Positions 1-11,857 of a stretch of 64,000 nucleotides of DNA are shown here, piece by piece; within the stretch, counting starts at the first letter, position 1; the number at the start of each line of letters is the position of its first letter. This DNA is from Hermatobates lingyangjiaoensis (Eukaryota > Arthropoda > Insecta > Hemiptera > Hermatobatidae), in contig JAPFBL010000115.1 of assembly GCA_026182355.1 (NCBI GenBank), forward strand, positions 497,001-561,000, written 5' to 3'. The translations under genes and the position numbers were made by a program. The notes beneath the pieces were generated by a model. It did not search any database, was not told where the DNA came from, and saw nothing but the letters and a program-made list of their open reading frames with translations.

Positions 1-131
1 ACATAGTGCTGGGCTCCCAGTATAAACCAGACTACCAACTAAAACACCCCCTTTTCACCTAGGACCTAGCCTGGAACTGTTTTCCACATTACATAGTAAT
101 AATATTATTACTATATTAATATTTATTATTA

Positions 132-749
132 TTTTTATTTAAAAATTATGCATTTTTTTTAGAGGTAGATATTTAATTTAATTTTATCTATTTATCAAAT
201 AGATAAATTAATGACAAAACGACAAACTTTCTTCGTACTCTTTGCCTTTACTCTGGCTTTAGATCTACTAATATTCTGTAGGTCACCAACAACTAATCAC
301 TAAAATTGGAGGTATTGTATACCTCCCTGAGAATATCCTTTAGTGCTCACAACTTTTTGCAGCGCCAATACTTCCAATAATTATTCTTTTACAATTTTCT
401 AGATTAACTCATCTATATATTAGTACCGTTCTTATATTCGAAGGCGTCTATCATGACACTAAAATAAGAAATAAGGGCTTCCAAAAATTTTTTTTTTTTG
501 ATAATTAAAAACATAGTGAATACAACAATTGATTTTCCATGTCATTAAATCTATTTTCAAGATTTTCTTTTTTAATCTGCATCACTAGAACATCTAATCA
601 AAGAAAAATATTATTATATTTATTAAAAGATTCCAAAAAAAATTCTTTGTTTGTTATTGATGAAGAATATACTATCTCACCTTGTATATTCTTTTTTCCA
701 CTCGAACAGTATTGGATATTGTAGAGTGGAAAATATCCAAAAAAATTGA
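132..749. repeat. Dispersed repeat R1, copy 1
   Basis: This stretch recurs with few differences at 3155-3774, and part of it recurs at 6991-7152 plus 7472-7510. It opens after an AT-rich run and leads directly into the 63-bp minisatellite. A 61-codon open frame (539-724) is present in both full copies, but the changes between the copies (K to E, F to C, E to D) show no coding constraint I can see and no domain is recognisable. I read it as a non-coding interspersed repeat. Its class is unknown. Confidence 0.75.
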
Positions 750-1105
750 GAGTTTTCAGTGGGTTATTCTGTCATTATATTTAACTTTATATTATTGAAT
801 AACATATCAGTGAGTTTTCAGTGGGTTATTCTGTCATTATAGTTTACCTTTATATTATTGAATAACATATCAGTGAGTTTTCAGTGGGTTATTCTGTCAT
901 TATAGTTTAACTTTATATTATTGAATAACATATCAGTGAGTTTTCAGTGGGTTATTCTGTCATTATAGTTTAACTTTATATTATTGAATAACATATCAGT
1001 GAGTTTTCAGTGGGTTATTCTGTCATTATAGTTTAACTTTATATTATTGAATAATATATCAGTGAGTTTTCAGTGGGTTATTCTGTCATTATAGTTTAAC
1101 TTTAT
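750..1105. repeat. 63-bp minisatellite, five full units plus a partial
   Basis: Units start at 750, 812, 875, 938, 1001 and 1064. Each begins GAGTTTTCAGTGGGTTATTC and ends near AACATATCAGT; the last unit is cut at ACTTTAT. The first unit is 62 bp. The same unit occurs only one and a part times in the sister locus at 3775-3879, so the array changed length after the R1 duplication. Confidence 0.9.
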
Positions 1106-1152
1106 CCTTATTATATTATATATATATATATTATATAATATATATATATATA

Positions 1153-1317
1153 CAAGATTTCACGTAAACACTTGAAATAACAATCAATGATAAACTACAA
1201 TATGAAATGGGAAAAAAAGACTAAGATCTTTCAACCGTAACAAGCAGTCTATGTCGGAGTCAAAAACCCAACTGATCTTACTCTTTTTTTTCTAATTTCA
1301 TATTGTAGTTTGATCAT
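1153..1317. repeat. Family A fold-back pLTR, degenerate ribozyme
   Basis: The left arm starts GATTTCACGTAAAC and runs through ATGAAATGGG and GACTAAGATC. A shortened right arm (TTTCATATTGTAGTTTGATCA) pairs with it. (TA)n tracts lie on both sides (about 1107-1152 and 1318-1400). At 1219-1261, minus strand, the hammerhead core has decayed: CUGACGA has become CCGACAU, while the GAA-AGAUCU side remains. Confidence 0.75.
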
Positions 1318-1348
1318 ATATACATACATATATATAAATAAAATATAT

Positions 1349-1400
<52 letters not shown>
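1318..1400. repeat. (TA)n tract between two fold-backs
   Basis: An almost pure TA dinucleotide run with a few ATAC interruptions separates the family A and family B fold-backs. The same kind of tract bounds nearly every arm family in the window, for example at 4080-4140, 18128-18174, 38328-38414, 43778-43838 and 52705-52761. Confidence 0.85.
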
Positions 1401-1401
<1 letters not shown>

Positions 1402-1613
1402 CAATATAGAAAAGGAAACATAGAGAAATCAAAAGAACACACTTACAGTTTCTAATTTTCGGTTTTAACCGTCTTCAGGAGAGATAAGAGAGGGAAACCA
1501 AGCGCACTGCTTCAGAGACGGTTGGAGGCCCTCTGTCTCCAACACTCTGACGGTTGGGTCTCCAACCGTCTCTGAAGCAGTGCGCTTGGTTTCCCTCTCT
1601 TATCTCTCCTGAA
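1401..1613. repeat. Family B fold-back, right arm truncated
   Basis: The left arm (GTTCAATATAGAAAAGG onward) carries a minus-strand hammerhead-like core at about 1450-1483, with UCUC facing GAAA in stem I. The centre is an inverted pair containing AGACGGTTGGAG and CCAACCGTCTC. The right arm stops inside CTGAAGAG, where repeat R3 begins. The intact version of this unit is at 4141-4466. Confidence 0.8.
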
Positions 1614-3154
1614 GAGTCGTTTTTATGACTTTTTACGATGATGTTGTGTGTGTGTGGGTGGGTGGTGGGTGCGTGTGTTAGCATTGCTTGTTACCACGCT
1701 ACGGTCCAGAATCTTTGATGGATCAAGTTGATATTTTACACAAAAATGGGCCTCATAAAGACGAAGATCCCTATTGTTTGGGAAGAATTCTGCATGATGG
1801 GAAAGTCACTTTTTTTGCCAAAAACCTTTTTTTTAAAAACATTTATTTCTCCTAAACTGATAACCCTAGAGTTTTGAAATTTTGACATTATTTTTGAGGT
1901 TTCAAATGCAACAAACGAAAAATATATTCAGAATTTTAAAACAACAGGAAATATTTTTTTTTCAATAAAATGTAAAAATTTTGACTTATAATTCAATCTC
2001 AAACCTTGTGAGAGCGATACAAGCCATACTGTTTGACGGACAAGAATGAAACTATGCCTATAAATAGAACATTATATGGAGAATGAGTTGAGATATTTTT
2101 TTCTAAAATTACATTCGCTAAAGGGGCGTTACAGTACGATTTGTGTTTTCAGAAAATGTTTTTTTGACGCTAAACGGCTCGTTAAAAAATAATGAAAATT
2201 TTACCAAAAATGGAACAAAAAATTAGCAGTTCATAAAAAAAAATCATGAAGTTTCAATGACTAGAAAGAGCAATAACGATATAAAAACTCTTTGTTTATC
2301 CTAGACTAAGAGATCACCTGCTATACTTGTCGAATTTTTTGTATTTTTTTACATTGTTTACATTGACTTAGAAATTTTTTGAGCAAATCCACTGAGATAA
2401 AATTGATGTTTCTAATGGAAAAATGAAAATATATTATTGACTTATAAGAGATGTAAGAGGAATAATATTGTGCAGGTAAATGATAACACTCAATAAAAAA
2501 AAATTCGTATATATGTTATTTGACAAAGGGGAAGGAAAATGATCTTATTAAATACTAAGAAGTCATAAAATTCCCAGTATAATAATTCTGTTAAAAACCA
2601 AAAATGTAAAAGATAATTCAAAATATAAATCTTTTGTTTAGAGATTAATAATGTAATTATCGTACATCTTTAATTAACAAATCACCTTAAAACAACATTT
2701 TCTTCGCTGTTTAAGATGTTTTTCAGAGAAAAAAAGGGTATTTTACTGTTTCAAATTTGAAAATTTTACATTAATATTCAATGTAGAAGGATGTCAAGTA
2801 AACGATGTAAGAAATCTACTGGCTATTTGAACAATAACCATGTTCTCTTGTAGGATAATCTTTCGTTTCAAGAAATGTTCACATTGGTTTTTCAAAAATG
2901 TTATTACTGCTGTAGTTATACTAATGAAATTATTTGCAAATAATAAATTATTTGTGATGTACAAAAATAAGCTTATAAATTGATATGTCCTTCAATCACT
3001 ATCTGTACTGCCTCACGAATGCAATGCTAATAATTATATCCCATTTAGATATTTATGTTATGCTTAAATAATACGTTATGTTTTATATACTCAAGAAATT
3101 TGACATTGAGTTACTTATAGTAAAGTAGAGTGTAGGCCACTCCAGATTTTTTTT
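1613..3154 (+). repeat. 1.5-kb non-coding repeat R3, copy 1
   Basis: It runs from the TCGTTTTTATGAC segment through a GTGTGTGGGTGGG microsatellite to CCACTCCAGATTTTTTTT. It is shared with 15598-17078 (reverse orientation) and, with internal deletions, with 11858-12556. No protein homology is visible. Copy 15598-17078 has a 17-bp inverted end, TACTTTACTATAAGTAA, which suggests a non-autonomous DNA transposon. This copy lacks one of those ends. Confidence 0.75.
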
Positions 3155-3882
3155 ATTTAAAAATTATGCATATTTTTTTAGAGGTAGATATTTAATTTAA
3201 TTTAATTATATCTATTTATCAAATAGATAAATTAATGACAAAACGACAAACTTTCTTCGTACTCTTTCCTTTACTCTGGCTTTAGATCTACTAATATTCT
3301 GTAGGTCACCAACAACTAATCACTAAAATTTGAGGTATAGTATTTCTCCCTGAGAATATCCTTTAGTGCTCACAACTTTTTGCAGCGCCAATACTTCCAA
3401 TAATTATTCTTTTACAATTTTCTAGATTAACTCATCTATATATTAGTACCGTTCTAATATTCGAAGGCGTCTATCATGACACTAAAATAAGAAATAAGGG
3501 CTTCCAAAAAAATTTTTTTTTTTTGATAATTAAAAACATAGTGAATACAACAATTGATTTGCCATGTCATTAAATCTATTTTCAAGATTTTCTTTTTTAA
3601 TCTGCATCACTAGAACATCTAATCAAAGAAAAATATTATTATATTTATTAAAAGATTCCAAAGAAAATTCTTTGTTTGTTATTGATGAAGAATATACTAT
3701 CTCACCTTGTATATTCTTTTGTCCACTCGACCAGTATTGGATATTGTAGAGTGAAAAATATCCAAAAAAATTGAGAGTTTTCAGTGGGTTATTCTGTCAT
3801 TATAGTTTAACTTTATATTATTGAATAACATATCAGTGAGTTTTGAGTGGGTTATTCTGTCATTATAGTTTAACTTTATCCT
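3155..3882. repeat. R1 copy 2 with contracted minisatellite
   Basis: This is a direct repeat of 132-1105. The minisatellite portion (3775-3837 full, 3838-3879 partial) has one full unit instead of five. The copy begins immediately after the end of R3 copy 1. Confidence 0.85.
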
Positions 3883-3907
3883 TATTATATATATTATATA
3901 TATATAT

Positions 3908-4079
3908 ATATATATACAAGATTTCACGTGAACACTTGAAATAACAATCAATGATAAACTACAATATGAAATGGGAAAAAAAGACTAAGATCTTTCAACC
4001 GTAACAATCAGTCTATGTCGGAGTCAAAAACCCAACTGATCTTACTCTTTTTTTTCTAATTTCATATTGTAGTTTGTTC
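3908..4079. repeat. Family A fold-back, sister of 1153-1317
   Basis: It has the same arm structure and the same damaged hammerhead core as the copy at 1153-1317, so the damage predates the duplication. It is followed by a (TA)n tract of about 60 bp and then by family B, in the same order as in copy 1. Confidence 0.75.
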
Positions 4080-4140
<61 letters not shown>

Positions 4141-4143
<3 letters not shown>

Positions 4144-4463
4144 CAATATAGAAAAGGAAACATAGAGAAATCAAAAGAACACACTTACAGTTTCTAATTT
4201 TCGGTTTGAGCCGTCTTCAGGAGAGATAAGAGAGGGAAACCAAGCGCATTGCTTCAGAGACGGTTGGAGACCCTCTGTCTCCAACACTCTGACGGTTGGG
4301 TCTCCAACCGTCTCTGAACCAGTACGCTTGGTTTCCCTCTCTTATCTCTCCTGAAGACGGTTCAAACCGAAAATTAGAGACTGTAAGTGTGTTCTTTTGA
4401 TTTCTCTATGTTTCCTTGTCTATATTGAACTATATTTGTTCGTTTTGGATCGCATTTCCAACG

Positions 4464-4466
<3 letters not shown>
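4141..4466. repeat. Family B fold-back, complete
   Basis: The left arm starts GTTCAATATAGAAAAGGAAA and the right arm ends CTATATTGAAC, followed by TTCGTTTTGGATCGC before (TA)n. Inner inverted segments (AGACGGTTGGAGACC and GGTCTCCAACCGTCT type) form a long hairpin. Each arm carries a hammerhead-like core. This is the reference copy for families at 1401, 18812, 37896, 51740 and 57188. Confidence 0.85.
4347..4380 (+). ncRNA. Family B hammerhead ribozyme-like motif
   Basis: The order is UCUC, CUGAAGA, extra C, stem II GGUUCAAACC, GAA, AAUU, A, GAGA. UCUC/GAGA is the inner part of stem I, and CUUA/UAAG further out extends it across an internal loop. AAUU is self-complementary, so stem III can form only between two molecules. 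Conserved core residues match the hammerhead pattern. Activity is inferred, not shown. Confidence 0.7.
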
Positions 4467-4504
<38 letters not shown>

Positions 4505-4506
<2 letters not shown>

Positions 4507-6386
4507 CAATATATATAAAATTTTGTGATGAATAAACAAATGTACCATTGTCTGTTAACTTCTGTAAATATTTTTTATTGTCCTCCAATTATTAAAGTTT
4601 GCTACCAAATAAATTACAATCCCATGAATTTTAATATTTTCATCATAACTTGTGGCTATAGTTATGAAAATTACATTTAAATTATAAATTGTTTTGACAT
4701 TTTAAATAACACTTTTATGGATTAATAAGTTGTTGATTATGATATTTTAGACATTACATTATTGTTTTGATATATGAGATATAGCATGTTGTCCTTAGGA
4801 CAAAACATGATTACTCGGTGATATTGAATGTGCATGATCAGTTCTGAAGCGTGTGTAGGTGTGTGTCGAAGGAGAGGCTCACTGCAGACTCGAGTACGGT
4901 TTAGGAGGCCGCTCTTTGTCTTTACCCTGGCTTTAGACCTCCATAAATAAGGCTCATTGTTCACACGTGGTCCATAAATTTTCAAAAGGATAAGGAGAAT
5001 TCTACCCTCATTGTATACCATTATCTATTTACATATTACCACCAAAGAACAACCCTTACTGAAATAAGAAAAAAAACAGATTAATATTAATATCAATGAT
5101 AATTAGGCTAGAAATAATTAATTTCTTACTAAATTTGACAACATACTATACATTAAAAAGAATTACAATACAAATAAAATCATTTACCCCAGGTAGAATA
5201 GTGAATTACCAAATCATATAATCTATTATGACATGGTTATAATAGCTATTTTTCTATTTTATATTTTCTTTTCCTCTAAATATCAACTTCAGTATCAGAG
5301 ATGGATAAAATAAAATATATTTTTTCTATCACCTTATTTAAAAGAAATTTTTCATTTTATTTTAACATAATACCTAAAAGGATTAAACAAATCTCTTTAA
5401 AAAATCATTAAATTGAAAGAGATTTTCCTTATCTGCAGTAGCATTAATATTATTATAAGGAAAGATGATCAAATTGAGTGGGCTTATATTGAACAAACTG
5501 GAAGTAATTTAATATATTTTGTACTTTTTCTGACTGTACTTATGTGATTTTCTGAATCCGTTTCCGACATTTTTTTATTGTGTTCATGGACTATAGATTG
5601 ATATAGACATATGTTTGTTTAGAGTAGAGTTACCATATGTAGGTTCTAAACCCTTCCATATTATTTTTAGCGTTATTTAGTCAGTTTAGAAAAAAATAGT
5701 TTGCTAATAATTTTATTAATTTTTTTTTAAATAATCAATTTTCAATTTTTATATATACCTGTTTTTTTTATGTTTCTTACCTGTGATTTAGGTAGTCATA
5801 TGATGTCGTTTGTAAATTAGTGAATTTCACTTAAATAAAAAAACATTATTGTAAGAGATTAAAGATTTGTAAGATGTAGCCTAATTACTTGGTGGGAGAT
5901 ATTTATTTGCTTTTCAGTCCTGGAGATAATTCATCCAGTTATCCTTATACACACTTGTTTTTGTATTTGTATATAATACAAAAATCTGACTACTTTTCCA
6001 ACTGATGACTAAAAACTTTGAAAACCATGACCTCAACAAGACCACATGACCGCGAATACGACATCTTTACTGTACAGACGAACTTATGTCTGACATGAAT
6101 TACTGACATTTCAAGTTATAGTAGCACAGTAAGCAAGCAGTAGAAGGCCTTTGGTCTGGAACTGCTAGTTACGAAGTGCACTATAGTGCGCGGATATATT
6201 CGTTGGTTGTTGGTCGTTGGGTTAATAGAAATAATGAGAGAATCCTGTTATGGTGTCTGGGTATTGATATTTACTATAGTAACTGCCTGTATAAGATAGA
6301 TATTATACATAATATAAGTTATTATATGATATATTATTATTACATAATATAGTGGATATTATTATATATATTTATATAACATTATT
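4505..6386. other. No recognisable gene
   Basis: AT-rich sequence. A 94-codon frame at 4737-5021 (minus) contains a segment (CTGGCTTTAGA) that resembles part of R1, so I treat it as old repeat. A slightly GC-richer patch lies near 6030-6230. I see no conserved domain, tRNA or clear exon. Confidence 0.5.
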
Positions 6387-6515
6387 CAATGATCAAAGCA
6401 TAATAAGAAATGGGGAAAACAAGACTTTTTAGTCCCTTCTCCCCCCATTTCTTATTGTGTTTTGATCATTGATTGTTATTCCACGTGTTTATTGTGAAAT
6501 CTTGTTTTATATAAT
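6387..6515. repeat. Family A mini fold-back without ribozyme
   Basis: The two arms, ending in AATGATCAAAGCATAATAAG and in CTTATTGTGTTTTGATCATT, meet almost directly. The ribozyme segment between them is deleted. It is flanked by AT-rich palindromic sequence. Confidence 0.75.
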
Positions 6516-6990
6516 ATTATATTATAACTGAACCCTTAACGTGGTAAGATGGCGGGGAGCCCCTTGTTCTGTATATTAACCTACAAACAATGAATATGAT
6601 AACATCGGTTTTACTATAGCAGTAAAAATACTTTTATAAAAAGGAAGATTTCGTGTTAAGACCCCATGTTCTACGAAATAACCTCTTACAGCAGAACAAT
6701 GCTTTTCTTCCCCGATCCAATGGATATATTGACTTTTACAATATATTATTTGCTTTAAAAACCACTAAAAATATATTTGTAACTTTGATAATTTTAAGTT
6801 AATCTTTTTTTTTCTTCTTTAGAAAGGTGTAAGGAACGTTTTGGTTGGATTTAAATCCAGAAATTTCTTCTTTCCTAACTTTAAACAATTTGTAGAGTAT
6901 GTTGCATCATCATTTGAAAGGCAAATTACTTTTTTCTATTAAAAGGTTTTACGCATATCCTTGCGTATTATAAAAATCATTACATAGAAT

Positions 6991-7510
6991 ATTCAGTAGG
7001 TCATCCACAACTAATCACTAAAATAGGAGGTATAGTAAACCTCCCAGAGAACATCCTTTGATGTTCACAACTTTTTGTAGGACCAATTTATTCTTTTACA
7101 ATAATGTTCTATATTTTCTAAATTAACCCATCTATATATTAGTACCGTTCTTGGGGGCCAGGCTAGCTCAGTGATTACGTGCTCACCTCTGAACTGATAA
7201 GACCGGGGTTCAATCCTCACCTGGCTCTAGATTTATTCACGCGGGAGGTGAATAAATCTGAGCACGTCGTCCCTCGGAGAAGGACGTTAAACCGTCGGTC
7301 CCGAGCCTGTACGATGTCAGGTACTCGTTAAAGATCCCTACTCTAAATACATTTGAGTTAGGCAAAATTTAGGACTCCCACTGTAGAATCAATCTTCATT
7401 GTGTGGTATCACAAAGGGCCAATGCTTGGCCTACGTGTATTCTCTTGTGGGACTGCCACTGCAACCTAACCTATTAGTACCGTTCTTATATTCGAAGGCG
7501 TCTGTCATGA
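6991..7510. repeat. R1 copy 3 (partial), split by a SINE
   Basis: 6991-7152 matches the R1 part near 265-430, and 7472-7510 continues it (ATATTCGAAGGCGTCT). The SINE sits exactly at TATTAGTACCGTTCTT. The uninterrupted site is seen in copies 1 and 2. Confidence 0.85.
7153..7471 (+). mobile_element. tRNA-derived SINE with 16-bp target duplication
   Basis: The head is tRNA-like, with an A-box region (GGCTAGCTCAGTGATTACG) and a B box (GGTTCAATCC). A central domain contains GAGAAGGACGTTAAACCG, and the tail reads ACCTAACC. TATTAGTACCGTTCTT is duplicated at 7137-7152 and 7472-7487. It should be transcribed by RNA polymerase III and moved by a partner LINE. The long perfect duplication suggests a fairly recent insertion. 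A second copy is at 25899-26222 and a diverged one at 10846-11066. Confidence 0.93.
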
Positions 7511-8720
7511 GCTCCTATATTTAAGAGCCGATAATATAGGAGTTCATAATATAAGAGTTTATGATATAGTATCATATATGATACTTATACTCGTATTAGC
7601 TTATTTCCTTGAGGCCTAATATTATTTCTATTCTTTCAGAAAAATATCTAGAAAGTATAACAAAAAAATATCAGATTCATTGAATCAGCCAAGAAGTAGG
7701 TTAGTATCTGTTTTGTAAAAAAGAACAAAAATAGTACATTTCCCATATCTCATTAACACTCAAAGGGAATGAGATTCATAAACACACCAAGAACTATGTG
7801 TAACATTAACTTTATTTCAAGTGCGTTACATTTAGTTTGTTTTCGACTCTTTGTTAGACAACCATCCATCAAACCATGGAAAGGATCAGAAAATATATTT
7901 GATTGGTATTGATTTTTTTACATTTAGTTATTACATTATACATTTTTGTATATTATACATTATACATTTTGTTTTTACATATCATATTAATTCATTAGAA
8001 CAGTCAATTGTTTTTATTAAATATCTAGAAATAATTTTGTTTCTTCGATTTACTTGAAATTTCATTTTGATTATATGGTAATTATTAATCTCATCATATC
8101 TGTTTTGATTAATCAGAATGATCTATTTTGATGTTAATTATTTCACAACTTAGAAGCTCTAAAAACTATTTTGAATGTGTTTAGTCTAAATATAAATACG
8201 AAATATTTGATAGGTATTAGACTTTCTAATTTGAGGGTTTTATTTTAAACAAGTTTGCTTTAGGTATACTGTTTTTCCTTTACTTTTTGGTTTAAAATGA
8301 AGGGATGTTTTTCATATGAACGAAAGAGAAGGAATTTATTTCGCAAATTGTGAAAAAGTAGGAGTAATGCTTAAGAACAAAAATGAAGTGGGTCTTCATG
8401 AATATTTATATTTATGCAAAAATTGCAAACATTAGCAATCAAGATAACTTGTTTTCACACTGATCTTGAAATCGGTAAGGCAACTCTGTTAGTTAAATTA
8501 TACTTTACAATGGGCAATACATCCAAAAAGGTTAATTTCAGCATTCTGTTCAAGTCATACTGATTTAATAACGTAATAACAGTCTAAATAACAAACTGTA
8601 TGCTACCTTATAATTTACTTCACATGCTATTATGACTAAATGACAGAATTAATTAAATTACAGCCAATACACTCTGTACAATATTATATATTTGTTATAT
8701 AATGTAAATTATATTTATAT
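7511..8720. other. No recognisable gene
   Basis: AT-rich sequence with short TATAGGAG-type repeats near 7510-7570. The 68-codon frame at 7851-8057 is low-complexity hydrophobic and is likely chance. Confidence 0.5.
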
Positions 8721-8730
8721 GTTTCTATAG

Positions 8731-8815
8731 GAGTAGTAATGGAGTGATTAAGCGCCTCTAATAGCCTCTAACAATCAACTCCGACTTTCGGCCTTCACGA
8801 GACTACCCCGTTAAC
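8731..8815 (+). repeat. Dispersed repeat shared with 20110-20185
   Basis: The segment with GGAGTGATTAAGCGCCTCTA and CTTTCGGCCTT recurs in reverse orientation at 20110-20185 with a few mismatches. Its class is unknown. Confidence 0.75.
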
Positions 8816-8887
8816 CTGCTATATGCAGGGACAAACGAAAGAGGAGGAGAAGTCAAGTTTACTTGACTTCTCAAGGTACTTGATTAA

Positions 8888-8940
8888 TCTCTATATATAA
8901 AGTTCGTGGGTATGTTTGTTTGTTTGTTCACCCATTTCCC
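8888..8940 (+). mobile_element. Helitron/Helentron-like 5' end fragment
   Basis: CTCTATATATAAAGTTCGTG followed by TATGTTTGTTTGTTTG resembles the 5' starts at 21231 and 22009. No matching 3' hairpin follows, so this is a fragment. Confidence 0.5.
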
Positions 8941-9027
8941 GTGGAGATAAGAGACCTAAAATAAATATACATTATTTATTACCTGAATAATATTAAAGAA
9001 AAGAAAATTATCACTATATTCCTAAAA

Positions 9028-9330
9028 TTAGAGCCAGGGTAGCAAGTGTCTTGCGTGCTCGCCGATGACAGTAGTGCAAATGTATTATATATAAATTTAA
9101 CAAAACAATTTTTTTTAATTTAATATTTGCTTTATATAAACACTGGTAATAAACTAAAGGTATGAAGCCAGAGTAGCCCACTGGCTTGCGTGTTCGCCCG
9201 ATGACAGTAGCACAAATATATTAAAAATAAATGAAACAAAAAAAATTTTGGATTTATAATTTTAACAATATAAACAATGGTAATGAAGTAAAAGTATGGA
9301 TCCAGGGTAGTTAGTCGCTTGCGTTCAATG
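9028..9330. repeat. About 133-bp tandem repeat with tRNA-like core, three units
   Basis: The core GCCAGGGTAGC...CTTGCGTGCTCGCC recurs near 9032, 9166 and 9298, about 133 bp apart, with ATGACAGTAG after it in the first two. The core resembles the 5' half of a tRNA-derived SINE head. A tandemly amplified SINE fragment is the simplest reading. Confidence 0.7.
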
Positions 9331-9339
9331 ATCAAACAG

Positions 9340-10165
9340 CAAGATATATATAATATACATAATATTATATGTAATATGATAAATTTGTACGTAAAATATG
9401 TAAGTCTCCATTATTCAAACTGAATATGAGAAATAACCATACAAATACAACAGCTTATATAAATGAGACAATTAATCAGCAGGATAGTGGCACTTTTAAA
9501 GTGATTTGTTCAAAGTATATAATTATTTCCATTTGATCGTCATTCTTACCTTACACTTGACATTTACAGTTTTAAAGACCGTTTCAACTTACCTCCACTA
9601 TTCTCTGCCTTCTAAAGTATTCATGTCATCTTACTTGATTCTCTTTAGCTTCACAACTGAATTGCTATTGTTTCTGTTAATATTTTGTTTCCGTATTTAT
9701 TTAGCCAACGCGTGTTTGTTTTAGATAAAAGTGTTCCTTTTTCCTTTTATCTAAATCTTTTCCATTACATAAATCGTTTGAATATTGTAACTCTTGAAAG
9801 TTTTTGTTATCCCGATTTTGTATGGTTGACTCGAAGTGGTAGTAATAATCATAGTTGATGATACTCCGATTAAAATAACAATTTTCATTGATTATTATAA
9901 ATGAATTATAATATTATTATAATTATAATATCATACAATTATAATATTATATAATTATAATATTATACAAGTATTATATAATTACAATATTTATAATTAT
10001 GATATTAATAATGATAATATTTATAATTATTATATTATATATTTATAATATTTATAATTATAATATTATATAATTATTATAAATATAATTTATTTATAAA
10101 TTATTATAAATAAACGACGGCTAATAGAGTGTAAGAGAATGCTTACTGGTATCCGTAATTTTTAT
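9340..10165. other. AT-rich spacer
   Basis: No gene seen. About 9890-10110 consists of reiterated TATAATTATAAT-type sequence rich in small palindromes. The 72-codon frame at 9506-9724 shows no domain. Confidence 0.5.
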
Positions 10166-10169
10166 TGTA

Positions 10170-10318
10170 TAGCAATGTGAATTGTGTAGTAATATATAGA
10201 TATAAAAAGATTTCACATTGCAGTTGGGTTTTTGACTCTGACGAAGACCGCTTGTTACGGTTGAAAGATCTAGTCTTGTTTTCCCATTTCTTATTGTGGT
10301 TTGATCATTGATATAGAT
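10170..10318 (+). repeat. Family A single arm
   Basis: It starts GATTTCACATTGCAGTTGG, runs through the ribozyme core and ends TTGTGGTTTGATCATTGAT. The opposite arm is missing. At 10234-10275 the hammerhead core is CUGACGA with a good stem II, but after GAA-AGAUCU the H base before AGUC is deleted. That base carries the cleavage site, so this copy should be inactive. Confidence 0.8.
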
Positions 10319-10845
10319 ATAATACAATTTTTCTCAGTGCTTTATACGGCTTTTGATATGGATTAAACATTTCCATAATAAATGACCTGAAAGTCACTAA
10401 AACATAGAAATTCAAATGCTTGAATGTTTCTCTATCTTAGAAGATAACAAATATAATACAATAATGCCATTGTTGTTTTATATACATATTCTCCATTCTA
10501 TGAGATTCTACCAATGTTTGATAATTATGAAGACATTGTATAGTAAAATATTGGTCCACATTATTGATGGTTTTTTAGGAAATCGTGTGATGGCCAATAC
10601 AGGTCATTTAACGCTGTATAGGTACATTCGTAGGTAATCTAGAGTAGTTATCAATGAAAGCTGATGGTCTGAACAGGATATTTTAATAATTTTTTTTCTA
10701 ATGCACACACTTAAACGCTTGCATATTCAGTTAGTGCTGTTACAGGGGTGGAAAGCGTGGCTTATTTATTATTATTTGGCACTCATGGGTTAACCAAGTT
10801 GCCAGGTTGAATCTACTTTGGAAATTATAAATTTTGCTTAGCATA

Positions 10846-11066
10846 AGTTTTTTGACAATAGGAACCTTTAACAAGTACTTAAAATCATTAGGGCTCAGAA
10901 CTAATGGCACAGAGTCCTCTCAGAGAGATGACGTATTCAGATTTTTTAACCTTCCGCGTGAAAGAAATTTAGCGTCAGAGAAGGAACCGAACCTGGCATC
11001 TACCAGTCCAGAAGTAAGCACGCAAGCCACTCGACTATCTAGTCCCCCTGTTCAGATAATAGTCAT
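10846..11066 (-). mobile_element. Diverged copy of the SINE family
   Basis: Read on the minus strand it shows a tRNA-like head (TAGTCGAGTGGCTTGCGTGC, then GGTTCGGTTCC). A middle part parallels the 7153 and 25899 SINEs: CACGCGGAAGG, AGAGGACTCTGTGCC and AAGTACTT stand where the young copies have CACGCGGGAGG, GAAGGACGTTAAACC and GAGTACCT. The 89-codon frame on the other strand is not a gene. Confidence 0.65.
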
Positions 11067-11099
11067 AGGAAATAGCCTAAAAAAGTCATTCTATTGCTG

Positions 11100-11857
11100 T
11101 TAAACATGAACTTACTAAAACGAAGCTTTGTTACTAATCAGTTCTGGAGTGATTCGGTTGGAGTTGCAGTTTTCAAATGCTTATAGTGATTTGGGTATTT
11201 TTTAAAAATATGAGAAGTTATACATTTATTGTATCGACTCAACAATACTGGTAGATACGAGTATTCAAATTGCGCAGTCAGACAGAGCATACTCGATATT
11301 GACAAGCATTGCGACTTCCCTTTGCATCACCAATGCTAAGCTCCATTAGTTTTGGTTAGCTCTTGGAAATGTGACACTCAGTGACATTCCTAACCCCCGT
11401 AATGTGACTTTCTCCTACCACTTACTCTTAACCATTTCACTACTTGTACAATGAGGAAGGCTCTATAAAGGAACCCTCTATAAAAGTGGTTGAAAACAAA
11501 AATACTTTAAAATCGTCAAGCCCGTGTCCTATTTTAATATTATTTATTTATGATTATTTTTATTGATTAATATTTTACTGGTTGTTTTATACCCATTTAT
11601 AAATTACCTTTTATAAATTTCAATCTTAAGTCAATCATACTTTACACGTTAAATGTTTCAATGATAGGTTTTAAGTAATGACAGGATGTTTCAGTTTTCG
11701 ACGTGCAACTGACGTGATCTAGTCGTTGTTTGGCAGATCTGATCTAGTCAGATATCACTACCATGAAGAGTTCGTGAGAACCTTACACTCAACTCGATTA
11801 ATATATAATATCATTTCTCTATTTTCAAAGTTTCATTTAAAATATCTCTTTTTACTT
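11100..11857. other. No recognisable gene
   Basis: AT-rich sequence with no domain, RNA gene or repeat that I can name. Confidence 0.45.

Noticed and set aside
539..3749. 61-codon frame present twice (539-724 and 3564-3749)
   Set aside because: It is part of duplicated repeat R1. The changes show no bias to silent sites, no domain is visible, and the third R1 copy does not include it.
9028..9330. Tandem tRNA genes
   Set aside because: Only the 5' half of a tRNA-like sequence is present in each unit, with no B box or acceptor pairing.
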